A DNA stretch of 56,176 bases from Trachelipus rathkii (GCA_015478945.1 JABUQX010124143.1:1-56176); one strand, 5' to 3'; shown: positions 37,781 through 51,519, counted from the first letter of the stretch. Notes: generated by a model from the sequence alone, not told the origin. Numbers and translations: made by a program.

Positions 37781-38851
37781 TCTTGTGTCACTATGGAAGT
37801 TATATTGACACAAGAATTGAAATACTTTGTACAATTAATAAGTATTTAGCTTTAGCGTGTGGCGAGGATTTGTTGTTTAAACCCTTACTTACGCTTGGAA
37901 AGCCGTTTTTTTCAAACTCAAAATATTCGATTCAAAATAAATACAAGAGTTTTATTCAACATCTCTTATTCGAACTTTAGATTTATTGACAATCAGTTCG
38001 AAGTAATATCACTTACATTGCGTACACCAAGTGACGCGGTGGCCAAACAAGCATGATATGAAAGATATAATCACAAGCTACCTTCACCTCATCAAGATTA
38101 GTAAGATAGCATAGAACTCTCACACTCCCCTTTGTCTTGCCCGCGTCTAACCAAAAGAGGCCCATGCTCTTCCTCCTGCAAATGACAGCTCAGAGCTCTC
38201 TTCTCCCGTTGGCTATATGGACAGATATTTGATCACTTACGTTTCCTCCCGCGATTGACTACAGCAATTGAGGTGACTACAACTTGTCGCACAGTGATTT
38301 TTGGAAGAAAGAAAGTAGCAAACTTCTCCCTAGCAACGCCGCTCGTACACGATCTATATCATATTTCATTATCTACTTATAATATAATCAGCACTTTTTG
38401 AGGTATCTTGGGGGTTTTAGCAAGTATTACAACAATATTTATCACTATATCACTCAATTTCAAATACATTTAAGTAACGGTAACTGATTATCCATTCCTT
38501 ACTCCCTACCCCACCATTTATGATTCCTCCATACTATTTATATATACTAGCTCACCTCATATATCTTTAACCCCACTCATAATACCTTTTCGCACAACTA
38601 TTTGCTTCCATCCTTCTACTTATTAATTAACATGTCACTTCAGTATCCCCTTAAATAACTTCACTACGGCATCATATACTTATATTATTTTGATTTGATT
38701 ATTAATACAATACATACAAAACTATTGTCCTTTTTGCAGTCATTCACAGGCATCTCCCTATTGGCATGCTGACAAACATCTTCGGGGTAGTGCATCCTTA
38801 GAACAAACTACGTGTTCCTTGCCAACAGACGTCTCTTTTTTTTGCGTGTAG
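37781..38851. other. no recognised gene
   Basis: Overlapping short frames at 37783-38056 (+) have no motif. 38,040-38,350 is less AT-rich, and its complement carries a donor-like AAC|GTAAGT at about 38,236-38,244, but no matching open exon could be defined. Confidence 0.4.
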
Positions 38852-39041
38852 ACGTGATGATGCTTCTGTTATGTCGTATAACATGGTAGCACCTCCGGTT
38901 ACTGTTACCTCAGTTCTAGCGAGCGAGCGAATCTATTGTGTTCGCGGAAGTAAACCTACGCCTGATCGCGATAGAGTAAAAATCTTGCTGTGTCACATCT
39001 CATCGAGGTCGCTCTCCAATTCTCATAACATATATATAAAT
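38852..39041 (+). other. candidate internal exon, unsupported by homology
   Basis: A pyrimidine-rich run ending GCGTGTAG (38850-38851) resembles a splice acceptor. Directly after it, one frame starting at CGT (38853) stays open for about 60 codons in a stretch that is less AT-rich than the flanks (it begins RDDASVMSYNMVAPP). A weak donor GTAAAC lies at 38950. No domain is recognised. Confidence 0.15.
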
Positions 39042-39227
39042 ATTTAACTAATTAAATATATATCTTCATATCTTTATCTCACTTATACTTCTATAACTCT
39101 ATCTTTACATAACCTCCTACTCATCTACATCTCTTTATTCTCTACTCCTCTACTACCTACTACTACTCTCTTACTATTCATCTACTATAATTCTATATTC
39201 TCCCTCTACTTATAATAATTTATTATT
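39012..39227. repeat. 216-base G-free C/T/A tract
   Basis: Counting base by base, no G occurs on the plus strand from 39012 to 39227, while C is frequent (CTAC, CTCTAC, TCTAC words). It is a degenerate simple-sequence tract, not a pure microsatellite. Flanking bases 39011 and 39228 are G. Confidence 0.9.
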
Positions 39228-39659
39228 GCAGACGTGAATTAATATGTATTGTGATATATATATTATAACTTTTTATAACAATATAATCAACATAACGAGC
39301 GTATATTAAAAACTTACGCATCATTTATTTCCATCGCAAAAAATGATAAAGTATTCAGTCTTTTCAACATTTCGTGGTACTATACTTGATCCAGAAATTT
39401 CGTATATTTATTAGGCTTCAAATTTGAGTTGTGCAATTTTATTCGTTCCATATTTAATATGAGTTACGTTATTCAAAACACGCACTCATATTGACTTTAT
39501 TTCTTACCCCCCCCCCGGAAATTTGGGGTGGGATTCATTCACGGTTCAAAAACTCTGACTGCGTATACTTTTTTTCCAGAATAATTGTATAATTTATAAT
39601 ATTTTTACATGCGTTTAAACGTCGTTATCTATTTGAGTCGAATATCATTTGGTGGAATA

Positions 39660-39780
39660 TGTTATTAACACTACTATACAATATAAGCATACATACATTA
39701 CATACATCACATACAATTAACATACCAATACACTACATACATATCCATATCCATCCATACCAATCAAATAAACGCCAAAA
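39660..39780. repeat. degenerate (ACAT)n/(CCAT)n repeat
   Basis: CATACATACATTACATACAT-type words with later CCATATCCAT variants; 85 bases (39688-39772) lack G. Confidence 0.75.
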
Positions 39781-40138
39781 ATGGATCAATGTTATTAATT
39801 ATGTTATTTTAAATAAACACATTGGTAATTATTGAAAAAAAATAGCGTAAAATTTTTATCGATGGTAATAATAAGTAATTTAAAAATAAAATTTAATTAA
39901 TAACTAAATATTATATCAATATAATGAATAATTAAATATAATTAATTAGTTTTCTAGTTTCGCTTTGTTTACTAAATTTTTGCACTTTTAACCCCTTCTC
40001 CTTTCTTTCTCTATCATCTCTGCTTTATTTCTATTACTCATCTCTCTCCTATCTCTATCTTTACTATTCACATTCCCTCACACATCCCAACATTAACATA
40101 CCATTAACCCTCCCACAGGGTCTAACTGAAATCTCCTC
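39781..40138. other. AT-rich then C/T-rich DNA, no gene
   Basis: An AT-rich stretch followed by another G-poor C/T block (about 39,985-40,120), directly upstream of the 40.2 kb exon candidate. It might act as a pyrimidine-rich promoter flank, but that is speculation. Confidence 0.4.
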
Positions 40139-40170
40139 CCACTGTAGCTGCATGTGCGTTCTAATCTCGG

Positions 40171-40232
40171 TCAGTATTCAATCTTCCAGGGTTCGAAATA
40201 TGGCTAGCTCACTCGGGAGTCTTCCAGAAAAG
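40171..40232 (+). promoter_or_regulatory. candidate initiator plus first coding exon
   Basis: TCAGT at 40171-40175 matches the arthropod RNA polymerase II initiator. ATG at 40200-40202 has A at -3 and G at +4. The frame MASSLGSLPEK runs exactly 11 codons to AAG (40230-40232), followed without gap by GTAAGT, a perfect U1-type 5' splice donor. Together these give a compact promoter, short leader and phase-0 first exon in a local patch of higher GC. No second exon could be identified downstream, and each element alone is common by chance. Peptide function is unknown. Confidence 0.3.
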
Positions 40233-40238
40233 GTAAGT

Positions 40239-40367
40239 CGTCTAAAAATAATGCGCGGTAATTTACGTAATCGTGGTTTATACCGAACGCGGCGTCGGAA
40301 GTGAGGTTAGATTATAATGGTGTAAATTCGCTTCGTTTAAAAATAATGCCCAGGTAATTCAGATAAT
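40239..40367 (+). repeat. pair of 33-34 bp direct repeats
   Basis: 40239-40271 and 40334-40367 share CGT(C/T)TAAAAATAATGC and then GGTAATTnA(C/G).TAAT, about 95 bases apart. They lie just inside the candidate intron after 40,232. Confidence 0.6.
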
Positions 40368-41952
40368 AGCTTGAAAGTATACTTCCAATGTGTACACAGA
40401 TTGGCATGACGTCTCTCTCGCCGTGTCATTGTGCTGGTGACGGTGCCGAGTGCGAAAATGCGGTTATCAGAGTAAAATTATCTGAAACTACTCCACTCGT
40501 CCATAGCATCCGCTCCAATTTATTTATTGTAATCATATTTAGTTTCAAGAGTCAGCGATATTATATTACACTTTGACAGACTGTTTCAATGTAATTTCAG
40601 TTAGTGTATTAAATATCTTTCGGCCAGTATTTACTATTAGCAAGGTAGTGTCGATGTACTATGTATTATCATGGAAATGTTACGGTTAATAAGAATTTGT
40701 TTATTATATAGTTTATTTTTAAATCCTATCTTAATTCTATATACTATTATTGCTGATATTTTGCATATGGTAGGTAAACATGTTATACATATCAAATACT
40801 GGATCTACAGCACCATGTAGAGTTAAAGGCAATCAAAAATTTTTTTGTTCAATAGCTGTGTGGCGTCACGTGCATTTTTATCTACAAACTTCTCTCAGAG
40901 GGACACAGTTATGGAAATTTGTAGGAGTCCACAATTTTATAGCATGAACGCTTTGTATATTGCAGAGCAACTTGTTTGTATTATAACATATCTTATCACC
41001 AAGCCATTGTAGATAGCTGGTAAGGTTTTGTAATTCCTTACTCGGTGGATTATGTTTTCTTATGTAACTGTCTCATTAAACTCTTTACTACTGGTGAATT
41101 GTTTTTACAATTAGCTATTTATATCTAATCCCCTTTACACGAGGATGGGTACCGGAAGTGTCTTGTATAGATAACGGAATATTATATGCATTATGTAGAT
41201 TAGAGCGCGCTGGTGCTTGATTATAATTAATGGTAGAATTGTGATTCTAGACATCGCTTATACGAATTTTTTGATATTTACACGACCACGTGTATTATAA
41301 AAATGTACTAATTACTTTATATAGGTCTAGATACTATGTATCAGAAATATGTTATGTTATTAAAATATATTATATCTTTTTATACTTAAAAATTAATGAA
41401 GTTGTATCTTAAATTTAAATTTATATGGAATTAATTCATCGCATCTCATTAAACTTAAATTTTATAATAGAATATGCTTTAAAATTGTTTTAAAGTATAT
41501 GTGCAGACATGATTTTCAATCATTTGCTTTCAGAGCTGTAATTATAAAAATTTTTCAAATAGATTCCCCTTCTAAAACACATTAAATTTCATTTAGAACG
41601 AATGTAGATGTTTTATTACTTTTATACTCTATAACAATGAATTATTGATTTAGTTGAGTAGTTTTAAAGTTTATAAGTACACGAACTGTTTTTAAAATTT
41701 GTGGAATACCTATTCCACATTCCTCTTGCGCGATTGTATTCATTTGCCACCTTACGTCACTCTTATAATCATTAATTCCCGTCCTAATGTTTTCCAAGAA
41801 TTTTCCAGAATTAAAATTATGGGACTAGGATTTGCGTTTATTTGTTCATAGTGTAACTGAAGGAACACAAATTCGGAAGTTTCGTAACTGACATCCGATT
41901 ATGTTTAGTAAGGCTCTTTTTACCCACTCGCTTACCATTCTCCTCTTACCCT
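40368..41952. other. no recognised gene
   Basis: Non-repetitive AT-rich DNA. A 62-codon frame at 40388-40576 (+) has several Cys at its start but no known motif. A CACGTG E-box-like hexamer lies near 40,868. Confidence 0.45.
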
Positions 41953-42026
41953 GAGACGGAGAGAGATGAGAGAGAGAGAGCAGAGGAGAGGAAGAGAGAG
42001 AGAACGAGATAGAGAGAGAGAGAGAG
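41953..42026. repeat. (GA)n microsatellite
   Basis: Imperfect GAGAGA run of about 74 bases, interrupted by CGG, TGA and GAACGAGATAG variants. Confidence 0.9.
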
Positions 42027-42239
42027 CTTTATATATCTTATTTTAAATTCTCCTACGAAGCTAAAAATGTGAAAATGGTCAAGCCTTCGATGTTAACTAC
42101 TATACGAAACTTAATATTTTTCGCTATTATTTAAAAATTTTATTTCTTTGCTGTTATTTTCTTTTAAATACAATACGATATTTCTATGAACTAATTATTC
42201 AAATATCTTAAGAGTCGATCTAGAATAAAAGACAAAAAA

Positions 42240-43650
42240 GACACCATAATCATATTTTATCACAATTTTCGCCAATTTACCCAAAGAAAAAAACAAACAC
42301 CGATAACCCTCAGATTATACCATAAAATTTTCCAGGACCAACTAAAGCCCCACATAATTTATCATAGGTTCGTCCTTAAAAAATTCCTTTCGAAAAATAT
42401 GGCTTTTCAAACAACAATCGCTATAATTCACGGACACCAACTACTTTTATTCCTACACCCAAACTATATTCACTTCATTATATATGCACTATATATATAT
42501 ATATATTACTCTATTTTACCTCTAACTACTACCTTTAAACTACCCACCTCAACTATTATTTATCATCTATTCCACTCATCACCACTTTCTACTGGGCTGC
42601 TATATATCTCATCTTATTTCTCACGTTTTCATTATGTATATCATATAACTTTAAAGTTTTGTATATTATCTTACTGAGTTATACTTTATCGTTTCTTATA
42701 TTACTATATATAACATATATATATAATTACTATAATATATTATTATATCTTTCTCTCTATATCTCTCTTATACTATCTATTCTATATATATTATCTCATT
42801 CATATATTAATAACTTATATATATACTACACTATATATTATATCATTCATTTCTTTAAAATTATCTACACTAATATTATATAATATATATATACAGCTCA
42901 CATTACCGGTACACGCCCACCTTCCTTTTTATTTCTACCTGATTTCCTAATATTTACTCTTCTCATTTGCCAACTCAATATTAACACCTGACGCATAATA
43001 CCATCTCTGGTTACTCCCTTTTATCTATATAGAGAGTGATAGGCCACTACGGCTTACTTAACTCAACTTACTAACCCTACCTCTACTAAATATGATAACA
43101 CCACCCTATTATACTGAACTATCTCTCCCCAACTAACCCATTTCTTTTATATCTTAATATATAAAAATAAACCTTAGTTTCTCACTATTAACTATCCCCA
43201 CTTCCCCCCCTAATCATACATCTACACACCCATCAGTATACTCAGCCAACACTATATATCACTACTACTACCTCTAATTTTTTCATCACCTCCGCTAATA
43301 ATCTATATTATATATAGTATATCTTTATCTCACTACTTATAGTTATTGAGATTAGGCCTACCTGACAGTACCTGGCTTGGACTTATCGGTACTTTTTATG
43401 GGGTATATTACTTTTACACTATTTACTCTTATCTTCTATCTCCACTTATAGTTACTAAAATAATTATATTAACTACTAACTGTGTCTTTTACTTTCCACT
43501 TTCATCACTCAACTACGTACAACTCCTCCTTACCTACAATATCCCTTAGTATGGCATGATAACCACGAGGTATATATACAAGCATACTCTACCCATAATA
43601 TTCACATTATGAAACCCCTATCTTTTATCCTATTTTGTATAAATTTGCCG
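42240..43650. other. G-poor C/T/A-rich block with AT core, no gene
   Basis: The same strand-biased low-complexity texture as 36.3-37.8 kb, with AT-only cores near 42,488-42,506 and 42,700-42,890. Tyr/Ile/Leu-rich frames here are compositional. Confidence 0.6.
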
Positions 43651-43719
43651 ATTATTCTTTGCTACTGGCTTATGGTCATACTAGACTTCATTATGTACAA
43701 GGAAATCTCAACATAAATA

Positions 43720-43965
43720 ATAATATATATATTAATATATATATTATAATATATATATATATATATATAAAATATTTTATAAATTTAAGTAGTTTATTAT
43801 ATTAGATATGCCATTTGTTGATATCTCTAACAATAATAATGGGCAACAATGTATGCAAGATAATTATATTTATCATTTATATCTTTATATATATAACTAT
43901 ATATATATTAACTATATATATATATATTAATATAATATCTATTATATGTTTATATATAAGGGGAA
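43720..43965. repeat. (TA)n tracts
   Basis: Two imperfect TA blocks (about 43,720-43,770 and 43,880-43,960) separated by about 110 bp of unique sequence. Confidence 0.8.
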
Positions 43966-44600
43966 CATCCTAACAATAAAATATATATATGTCTAGTAGC
44001 TTAATACCTCATATATTGGTCATAAGATTTAATACTTCATTCTACTTCTCTATAATAAGTACTATTTTATGTTGGTGGGTGAGGGGGGAAAAATCTTGTT
44101 AATACGATACGTAAATTATAGATAAATTTATTAAAATTCTGTTATAAAGGCCATATAGCAAAATACTAGTCGCTAAGGCAAATTATAGGATGTAGGTGAT
44201 TTAAAAAGTATTCATTTAATAAAAAATAAATACAATCTATGTAGTATTAGCTAGTTAATGAGAAGACGCAAAACACTTTGTAAATAGTCGACTGTAACTA
44301 ATCTATAGCAGGGATGTTGTTCTTTGTGACATAATTATATGTATAACGAAACAATACCGAGTAACTATTCAACTTATAACTAGAAGTGAGGAGTAGAATA
44401 CATTATTAGGACACGGAGTGATGTAAGGATATAAAATTATTTAATCGCAGCCCATAGTTATAAGGATAGAAAAGGGAGAGGGATATATAAAATAGAAACT
44501 GAAATAATCATTTTGATAAATCAGAGATTTGATTATTACATACGCTAAGTCATTATTATATTCATCGAATATCACCCCTGTTTACTTAATTCACTTCATA
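43966..44600. other. no recognised gene
   Basis: AT-rich unique DNA. No frame above 60 codons and no repeat structure seen. Confidence 0.5.
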
Positions 44601-44601
44601 T

Positions 44602-44612
44602 ATGATATATAT

Positions 44613-44646
<34 letters not shown>

Positions 44647-44812
44647 CTTATATATATATTATATACTATGAGCTATGTTGTGGTGTGTTGTGGTACTGCG
44701 TATGCTAGGTGTGTGAATGTGCGTGTGAGGGCGTTTGTGTGTGTGAGTCTGTGTGTAACTATAGGTTGTGGGGTGTGTGTGTTTGGTGTGTGTGTGTGTG
44801 GTGTAAATCTGT
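44602..44812. repeat. compound (TA)n-(GT)n microsatellite
   Basis: An imperfect TA run (44602-44670) passes into a degenerate GTG/TGTG block (about 44,680-44,812) containing GTGTGTGTG runs near 44,790. The 70-codon frame across it is an artefact of the repeat. Confidence 0.85.
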
Positions 44813-47580
44813 AATTTATCATTTTTTATTTTAGAATAATGAAGTTAAATTAATAAAAAAATAATCCTGAACAAAATTTAAAGATGAGTGGAAAACCTCT
44901 TTTAGTCCTTATAACTTTCTGAATAAAATCTCTCCTTCCTTCTACTATTAAGGAGAAGTTACTTTCAGATAAAGATAACTATATTTAAATATTTATACCT
45001 CTACACTAGCTGTTTTATAATGCAATAAGATTCGCTTTCGATGATTAGGCTATAACTCACCTATTAATTACTGGTTTGTAATACCATGATATATAATATA
45101 ATACATAGTATAAAAGTAATATAATACATTACTTTTATTTTCTTCCTATTTATAACTAATACTTATATTATCATAATACAAGTGATAGGCCCCCCCTATA
45201 GTCCGAGGACTCAATCCCTACTATACTATTCAACTGTAGGAAGGAACAGTATAAATTAAGTTCATTATTAACGCGGTATAAAAAGTGTAATTAGAAATAT
45301 AAAAGATAGAAATGCAACCCCAAGAAAAGAACACAAAAAAAAATAATCAGATGGAAACGTATAATGATTTGGCAGAGGTCGAGAAATCTTAACCTCACTA
45401 ACGTTGAAAAATTCATTAATTTCGGGAAATCCATAATAATATGATAGGGATGATTAGGGTACTCCAATTTTCTTTCAGATATCTACCCACGTCACTTACC
45501 ATAACTATATACTATATTACACGCTGCATAAAAAATAAGAGTAATCCTACTGATAGGTAGAGATTAGTCTATTTCCCCAATACTAGTATTAAATAGACAG
45601 GCTAATCGAGTACTAGATTATTACCCACATACCGATAGGTTTATTTTCCCGCACCTTTATCTCACCTTCTATTACTCTACGGAAATAATAAATAAATATG
45701 CCCCGGATCACCCCTATATTATTTATTAATAAATATAAATAGTGTATATTGAATAACATCATCTGAGTGAGTGTTATATTAATATATTAATTAATAATTA
45801 TGGTTATTACTAATAATAAATAATAATAAATAAATATATATACTAATAATTAATATATTAAATTATAATATAATATAAAATAAATTATATAAAATATATA
45901 ATTAATAAATAATATATAGATAGTAAAAATATTTTTTGACATTATAATTATATATATAAAATATAAGATTAAAATTTTATAATTATTGGTTCGATAGATT
46001 ATAAAATTATTATTATGTAAAAAGCAAAGAAAAGTCAGGTTAGCATAGGATAAATTGTTTTGATTTGATACATGTAGAGTTATGCGTGAGAGTTAATGTA
46101 TAATAATTTCAATAGTATTAGTTGAGTAAAATTTATTGATAGTTCATAATCTATAATTTATATAAAGAAAGGACAACATCTTAATTAATATATATAATTA
46201 TTAGTATGTAATTTTTATACATTTGGTTATAGATCATTATATCAGAGAGGAGCGTAAGTACTCGAAAAAGCAAGCATAAAGAACTTCAACGATTAAGATG
46301 TATAACAGAGGCTAAATATAACATCAGTCAACTACATATATGATTTGCAAGATGTAGGTAAAATGGAAATTGAAAGATTGCGTTAGGTCTCCCACATAGC
46401 AGACGTTAGGTATTTAAAATAAAGGATAGTTTGACTATAACTAAAATTGACAAGTAGCATACGTAGATTTTGATAGTAATATTATAGCATATACAACGAG
46501 GTCTCCGACTGTTCAGAGGTGTGTCGCATCTGTTTTTATTTTCCAAAATTAGGCAGACAGAATCCTAGAATCTGAAATAGTCAAATCGAATCGATACGCT
46601 AGAACATATCTTCTAGACTCTATATGATATAATTAAAAAAAAAATACACAGATTATGAAAAAAATTTTTTTGTTTAGATTTTTTTAATTACTTTATAATG
46701 TCAATCACAAAAGATGAAGAAAAAGGTTAGGAAATCATAGCATAATAATGTGACATTCTAATGACATCAAACTTTGGATTACTGAAACTAAACCTCTTGA
46801 GACAATACAACTAGAAAGACAAAATATGAAAATAAAGACAAATGAAATGAGATGCAAGACAGAACCTGCAACTTACAGACACGACATCTCTCAGACTTAT
46901 TTATATCTATTGATATTACATGTTAATTGTGAAAGTCTTAACATTACACACCACCAATTTCCTCCTATGAAGTCTCTTTCCTCTCACCCACTTCTCCAGA
47001 AACGACAGTATTCAACACTTCAAACTCACACTCTTTTCTTAAAATATAAAGGCATCAACCTTACAACATTGGCCTTGTAAATATGTGAAACATAAAAAAA
47101 TAATGGATACACATTAAAATATGGCGGCACTCAAACCACCTCAACTGATGCTTAATGATGATAACATCTGAAAATATCCTTCCTTGAAAACATTTCATGT
47201 GATTTGATTTTTTTGAATCGTTACCTTCTCTACTCTCTCAAGTATCATGAGGGTCACACTACTTAACGACAATTTATTCATTACCCACCTCTGAGCACAC
47301 ACACTAGCGATTGCATTGTCAAAATATTAGGTCCCTACACGCCGTTGTCTCACGGCTCCTAACTGGGTTCTACAGTCTCGCCATTTGTCACTTATATGCT
47401 GACATTTTTTTGGAGTCGGTTCTCTTTCCTCACTGAAGGAGCTTACACGGAGTACTTGTGGTTGCATCACAATAAGTAAGAAACACCAGAACACAGTTCA
47501 TGAAAATTGCGTACTTGAATAACGAAATTTCCATACTCTGATGCGGGATAGGTATTCACCTTGTAATTTTGATATTCTTC
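44813..47580. other. no recognised gene
   Basis: AT-rich unique DNA with an AT-only patch at about 45,720-45,960. An 84-codon frame at 46826-47080 (+) has no domain. Confidence 0.5.
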
Positions 47581-50500
47581 CTTTGATATGACGACCAAAG
47601 ATTCACACTTTCAAACGTTCTCTTTGTCCTACATACATTCTCACCCACTACCCACCTTCTTTTTCGATGCAGGATGTACTCCAACGGTCATCCCCTTTAC
47701 AGTCGATTCGCAACGTACTTCGTGTTTATACACAAGTACTCATTACTATTACTGTTCTTCTTTGCAGTGATCCAAGTGGGAGTATCTTTGCATTCTCTAC
47801 GGTACTAGAGTTAATTGTCTTGAATCGACCATAATGGTAAACCACCCTGGCTGAATTCATTTGCCTTACCCTCGATCCTTGTGGATTCTATTACTTCTTA
47901 AGACAACCAACACTAATTTCATTTTGATAGCAGTTTGCGGGCCATGGCTGATTGCGTGGTGCCCCTACCAACGCAACTCCGTCATTCCAACTTACCCGGC
48001 ATCCGGCTTTTGTCATTCCGGCAAGGTAGGAGTCCAATCGCACACATTGCGGTTGCAGCCACATGCTTGAATCGTAATTCACTCCCACTTCTGGCATTGG
48101 TTTGTGCTTTACATATACTAATTTGACGCTTCACTTCCCTTTCTCCTCACACTACCTTCCGCTACCTTTGCGGCACTTGATACACACAGAGTTGGTGTGT
48201 ACCATAACTTTGTCTCCATTCTCATTTCAATCATATTACCGAAATAGTTTGCGCTAAATTGGTTCAAGTCACGTCCAAACATCTAACTAAAAATATATAT
48301 CTAACAGAAATTCCATACTCCCTATCATTTATTGATCAGACATTATTTCTCCCTTTCACAAAGTAAGCCCCCTTTCTTGGGTTTCGTACATTGATTGACA
48401 CTACTTTTCTGTCATCTACGAATATCTCATCTACAGATTTACAGTACGCTTTTATGGTTATCAGGATAACTCAGGCCAATAATGACAGGTGTATCTTCCC
48501 AACGTGATCTGGTCCTAATTATATAAATATTGATAATATGGACCTCGTAAATAAGTACTCGATCGGTTGTTAATAACAACTTCGCAAATATTAGCCGTAA
48601 TTTTTGTACGCATATGGCAATTTCAAAAACACTTGTATGCCTTTATAAATTAGCATAACAACTATGTAAGACGTTGGCAATACTGTTTGTTTATGGAATA
48701 CATTGTTTGGCTGTTTACTATCTCCTGCTTTTATAGGTTTCATTACTCAAATCGAAAATTCTCTATTCTAGAGGATAAGTTAACTTCATTTAGCAACTAT
48801 ATCTTTATCTATTTGAAGCTTCCTACAAAATCTCAGAAAGAAAGGCAGTAGCAGATTTTATTGTATTTCTGATTAAAATCAATTGACCTGTCACTCTTTC
48901 TTCTACCTTCCGTGGTTATATTGCTTATGAGTATGAAATGGTGTTTCCGTAACACTTTTTATGCTCGGATCAGACCTCATTAGACACCAGATATAAGTGT
49001 TAAGTCAGATGGGCTCGGCAGCCAACGTATTCTCTTATGATATTACTTTTCGTCCAACTGAATTGTAGGTTTGAACTCGAACCGATGATACATTGGGCGT
49101 CGTCTTGTGTTTTTTTCCACCCCACCGATGCCTAACAGACACGGGCTCCCAGTGGAGTACTCGGATATTTTTCTTTGTTTCTTCGAGCTCCCCCTATCAA
49201 CTCTGTGGGAAATCCACCTGTCATGGATGGTAACTCACATCTCGGCCACAGATGCACTTCCCCTTTTGGAAGCTGATAAGACTCCTTCCAGACCAGAAGC
49301 GCATCATTGTTGCACATTCCTTTACTCCCCCTCCGCCATATCACTTGTCTAAACTCTTCCAAATTATTATCAGAAATAAGAAAGTTATTTATTGTATGAA
49401 AGAAGTCAATATGCAAGTTTCCAAAAGTGTTGTTACCAATGTTATCCATGGCAGTCCTCATAGTGTATGAGCGTATCATTAGAAGACAAGTATAACCAGA
49501 GGCTTACTTCTGCGCATACAGTGTTAATTACTCATTACAAAAACGAGATCAGAGATTCTTAGATTAGCCACATCCGGAAGACAGAGTATGCCCTTAAACT
49601 ATTATGTCTTAGTTCAATGAATCTTAATGCACACCTATATTCCTTCCTGTGAAGTGCAAATTTTATTCTCTCACTACGACTTCTGCTGACTATTGTAACG
49701 CTTTTTGGTTCCACCCCATATTTTATTCCTCTTACAATGTGTTTTTTCAACGAGTGTTGTTGTACTAATTTACCCCACGACCTGCACTAACACAGGCCTC
49801 CACCTAAATTCAATAGTCTACTTTGTCTGTTGCCAGTTCTATTAAATCTCCTTAACCTTTCTTGATGGCTAAATTTTCTTTGCTAGTTATCTATGCTTTA
49901 TCTCCTCTGCGGTTCTTCCCCTTTTTCGGAAATTCTCAATATACTTATAATCAACAGAGCACACACATTTACCAAGGTCCATACACAATACGTTTTATGA
50001 ACAAATAGTATAATTACAACTACTACCCTTTTAATACAGTTTATTTTTAAATTAGGCATATACTTTTATCCACAGGATACAACAAAACACAGGCCTAACC
50101 ACTTTCATATACTCTTTATGAAGATCTTATTCCTTCACACCTTCCCCTACGATAATTGTAGGGCAAATTCTTAAAAAGAAATCAAAATACACAATTAATT
50201 ATTTTTACTATTATTAATTGACTTCCTAACATTTCTCGTATCTAGACACAAGCATAATTTTCGGCATTTTTTGTTCATCCCCACCATTTTGGTTATCATG
50301 TTAATTTTCGTTTGGGTATAACGAGACAATAATATTTTAGATCTTCCCACTGTTAGATTTATATAATACATACCGAAAATACAAAATAGGAATCTCCTAT
50401 TTATTTATAGAACTGGATGCAGAACTGCGGCGGCCAACCTAACCACATCAGCAATAGATGGGCAAAACAATTGGTGAAGTCTCTCGCCTTTCCTGATAGT

Positions 50501-50754
50501 TTATACGACTCACTACGGAAGGTAAACTCGATCCCACCTCTGTCCTCGTGCTCGAAGCTCCTAAATTCAATGTTTTATTTAAAAATTTATTTTTTATACG
50601 TTATACTTAATTAATTAATACTCTTTATTTAAGAAGTATGCTGTTCTCATGTTAATTATATCGGAATTAAATATGTTTTTCGAAGATAATTCATATATAA
50701 ATTAAAAAATGATAAGGAAATATACATAAGTAATAAATGAGTTAATTAAATTAA
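47581..50754. other. higher-complexity unique DNA, no gene recognised
   Basis: This 3.2 kb is less AT-rich and less repetitive than most of the window, with C/T bias on plus. Competing frames on both strands overlap, for example 47861-48070 (+) with 47891-48097 (-), and 49107-49352 (+) with 49132-49479 (-). The 115-codon minus frame at 49132-49479 is the longest and has a balanced composition, but no motif I recognise. Exons of an unknown gene cannot be excluded. Confidence 0.4.
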
Positions 50755-51062
50755 TATTATATATATATATTAATTATATTAACTATTAATAATATAATAT
50801 ATTAATATATATATATATAATATTATATATATATATTTATTATATATATTATAATATATATATATATATTATATATATATATATATATATCATATATATT
50901 ATATATATAATATACTATAGTTTAATATCTAATATTAATATATATTAATATATATATAATAATATTATTAATATATTATTAATATAACTAGATTATTATT
51001 ATAATATATTTTATATATATATAATATGAATTCTATTAAATATTATTTTATCTATATATATA
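50755..51062. repeat. (TA)n / AT-only block
   Basis: About 300 bases nearly free of G and C, dominated by TA and ATT words. Confidence 0.88.
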
Positions 51063-51519
51063 TAAGTAATATAAAATGGGATGTATCAATATAATAATTA
51101 CATATGTATGGTATATACCTAAATAGTGTATCTATATAATAGTGCCGGGATGGTTTCGAAAAAGGGACAAATTGAGATAGTACTTGGAGTACAAGAACAA
51201 TGCTTAGACGCGTTAACATAAAATTAGGTTGACCTTTGGCAAAGTATCGGTCAATTAATAGGGTAATATGGTATGTTAAAGGTGGAAGGGGTATGATGTC
51301 GAGTTTGGTGTTTATGTTCTTACATTGGGCTAACAGTGGATACTCGGGGTCACGTTTCTATATAATGAGCTTGACGCTAGTTACACAAGGTATGTCTATC
51401 ATGTGATGTATTTGGTACACCTGCTACAAGGGGTCGCGTTTGTGCATGATCCGAAATCTAATTTAGTGAATCTGGAAGACACACAAGCGAACCAATTTCA
51501 AGGATCCGGTTGGCACCCC

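Noticed and set aside
44602..44814. 70-codon frame ending in a Cys/Val-rich stretch that mimics a cysteine-rich peptide
   Set aside because: It is the translation of a compound (TA)n-(GT)n microsatellite.
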